DNA of 16,562 bases, from positions 1-16,562 of the forward strand of contig JAAEOI010000054.1 of NCBI GenBank assembly GCA_024244665.1. The letters are read 5' to 3'. The stretch's first letter is position 1, and each line of letters opens with the position of its first letter. This document shows, one piece after another, positions 15,029-16,562 of this stretch. The translations under genes were made by a program, and so were the position numbers. The notes beneath the pieces are model-generated. The model ran no database searches and was not told the DNA's origin. It saw nothing but the letters and a program-made list of their open reading frames with translations. This stretch comes from Bacteroidota bacterium (lineage in GTDB: Bacteria > Bacteroidota > Bacteroidia > Bacteroidales > GCA-2748055).

Positions 15029-16562
15029 GGCTGTTTCTTCACATAGTAATTGTTGTTGCTGGACTTAGCTCTTTTATGCCTGCGGGAAAGCGAATTGACG
15101 ATGGAAATTACCTTTCACCCACCCACATCTTTTGCGATGTGCAGTCGGGCCGGGCATATATATCTCTCTCAACATCCTCGAAAATAGCTGTTGTAAACAC
15201 TACAAATATGCTTTCTGAGAGATATATAACATTACCCTTTAATCCTGGCGGGATCGCTCTGAGCAGCGATAAAAAAACACTGATAGTTGCCGATAATATG
15301 CCCGAAGGCAGGGTGCATTTTATCTCTTTGCCGGAAGGAGAGCTTATGAGAAGCGTTAAGGTGGGCCACTCTCCTGATGCCCTGGCAATAACTCCAGACG
15401 GTAAACAGGTTTTTGTGGCCAACCGTTTTTCAAATACGGTATCACTAATCGATGTTGCCAAAAAGAGAGTGGTTAAGAATATTATTGTTGAGCGCGAACC
15501 TAAAACAATTGCCATCTCAGTGGATGGAAAATATATTGCAGTGGCAAATTACATACCCTATGCAGCAGCTACTGACCCGTTTATTTCAGCAAAAATCACC
15601 CTTATTGACAGGCACTCATTGGAAGTCATCAAACATGTTTCTTTAGCGAATGGGAGCCACTCCATTGAAGGCCTTGCTTTCTCAAAAGATGGTAAATATC
15701 TCTATGCATCCCATATCTTATCCTCTAATCAATTGCCCACAACGCAATTAGAGCATGGATGGATGAACGCCAATGCATTATCAATATTAGATGTGGAAGC
15801 AAAAGAATACCATACCACAGTTTTGCTTGACAATTTTGATCTTGGGGCTGCCAATCCATCAGGAATGGATCTGTCGGAAGATGGGAAACGACTATTTATA
15901 GCACTTTCAGGAGTACACGAACTATGTATTATTGATCTTGTAAAGATGCATCATAAAATAGATGCAGCCAGTAGCCTCAAGGCCGTAAGCAGTGATTTAA
16001 GGTTTCTCTACGGGATAAAAGAGAGAGTTCCAACAAAGGGGAAATCGCCACGTTTTGTGGCTGTTTATAAGGAGAAGGTGTTTGTCAGCACCTATTTTTC
16101 TTCCGGGTTGGAAGTATTTACGTACAAGCACAATGCCTATGGCAGTATGGAAATTTCCCTGGGAGATGAACCTGAGATGAGCAGTCGGAGAAGAGGAGAA
16201 TTGTTATTTTGCGATGCCAGTTTATGTTTTCAAAACTGGCAAAGTTGTACCAGTTGTCACCCTGGTTCGCGGGCTGATGGTCTTAACTGGGATCTTTTAA
16301 ATGATGGAACAGGTAATCCTAAGAACGGCAAAAGCATGCTCTATACACATTACACCCCACCGGTAATGATAACGGGTATCCGGGACAGTGCTGCAATAGC
16401 TGTTCGTGCAGGAATAAAGTACATACAATTTACTCAACGGCCCGAAGCGGATGCCCTGGATATTGATACCTACCTGAAATCCCTCGTGCCGGTACCAAGT
16501 CCGTACATGGTAAAGGGGAGGCTGACACAAAATGCCCGGAAGGGTAAAGAGATATTTGCAAA
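15025..16562 (+). CDS. Exported YVTN beta-propeller with cytochrome c peroxidase-like domain, 3' end missing
   Basis: The frame runs from the ATG at 15025 to the window end: 512 codons plus two bases, no stop. A signal peptide covers about residues 1-20. Residues 30-375 are a seven-bladed-type propeller with YVTN/YncE repeats, for example GHSPDALAITPDGKQVFVANR near 114-134 followed by NTVSLIDV, and LAFSKDGKYLYASH. From about residue 390 a MauG/cytochrome c peroxidase-like domain begins: RRGELLFCD, then the haem motif CTSCH at 408-412 (Cys408, Cys411, His412), RADGLNWDLLNDG and a TPPVMITGIR stretch. The last residues read GKEIFA, the usual lead-in to a second CxxCH, which should lie just beyond the window. 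The ATGA overlap with the upstream multihaem gene implies translational coupling, so the two products probably work together. The family's usual peroxide chemistry is not assured here. Confidence 0.85.
   Translation, partial: MRLFLHIVIVVAGLSSFMPAGKRIDDGNYLSPTHIFCDVQSGRAYISLSTSSKIAVVNTTNMLSERYITLPFNPGGIALSSDKKTLIVADNMPEGRVHFISLPEGELMRSVKVGHSPDALAITPDGKQVFVANRFSNTVSLIDVAKKRVVKNIIVEREPKTIAISVDGKYIAVANYIPYAAATDPFISAKITLIDRHSLEVIKHVSLANGSHSIEGLAFSKDGKYLYASHILSSNQLPTTQLEHGWMNANALSILDVEAKEYHTTVLLDNFDLGAANPSGMDLSEDGKRLFIALSGVHELCIIDLVKMHHKIDAASSLKAVSSDLRFLYGIKERVPTKGKSPRFVAVYKEKVFVSTYFSSGLEVFTYKHNAYGSMEISLGDEPEMSSRRRGELLFCDASLCFQNWQSCTSCHPGSRADGLNWDLLNDGTGNPKNGKSMLYTHYTPPVMITGIRDSAAIAVRAGIKYIQFTQRPEADALDIDTYLKSLVPVPSPYMVKGRLTQNARKGKEIFA

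Noticed and set aside
1..16562. CRISPR arrays, tRNA or rRNA genes, insertion sequences, attachment sites
   Set aside because: No regularly spaced repeats, RNA gene signatures, transposase or integrase coding patterns were seen; nearly all of the window is protein-coding.

Overview
The window reads as a chromosomal segment of a Bacteroidota bacterium, most likely a free-living polysaccharide degrader. This is inferred, not tested. The reasons are: no Shine-Dalgarno-like sequence stands out before the starts I inspected; many exported proteins carry lipoprotein signals; a TAnnTTTG-type promoter candidate lies upstream of the plus-strand genes; and the enzyme families are those of Bacteroidota carbohydrate loci.

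Positions 1-11565 hold eight minus-strand genes with gaps of only 4-72 bp, so probably one operon read from about 11600 towards position 1. In reading order they are: a GH95 fucosidase/L-galactosidase-type enzyme (9112-11565); two different SASA-family (sialate O-acetylesterase-like) esterases (8291-9094 and 7345-8286); a Tat-exported Gfo/Idh/MocA oxidoreductase (5893-7272); a GH127 beta-L-arabinofuranosidase-type lipoprotein (3926-5866); a cytoplasmic uroporphyrinogen-decarboxylase-superfamily protein (2750-3907); a lipoprotein with a possible NodB/GH57-like barrel and no known function (1008-2693); and the N-terminal part of a GH36-like glycosidase (1-972, cut by the window edge). Together they suggest stepwise removal of acetyl groups and terminal L-sugars (L-fucose or L-galactose, L-arabinose) from a complex acidic or pectin-like glycan, plus modification of an unusual, possibly methylated, sugar. 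No SusC/SusD pair, sulfatase, sugar kinase or regulator is visible here.

Positions 11566-11791 form a divergent intergenic region with candidate promoters on both strands and a small inverted repeat.

Positions 11792-16562 hold two plus-strand genes joined by a 4-bp ATGA overlap. The first is a 1078-residue exported multihaem protein of the hydrazine-synthase-alpha-related (HzsA-related) family: TolB-like propeller, HZS-type middle region, three CxxCH motifs and an extra C-terminal beta-propeller. The second, cut by the window end, is an exported YVTN-type beta-propeller followed by a cytochrome c peroxidase/MauG-like haem domain. This coupled redox pair of unknown substrate is the least understood part of the window. 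Nothing indicates anammox metabolism.
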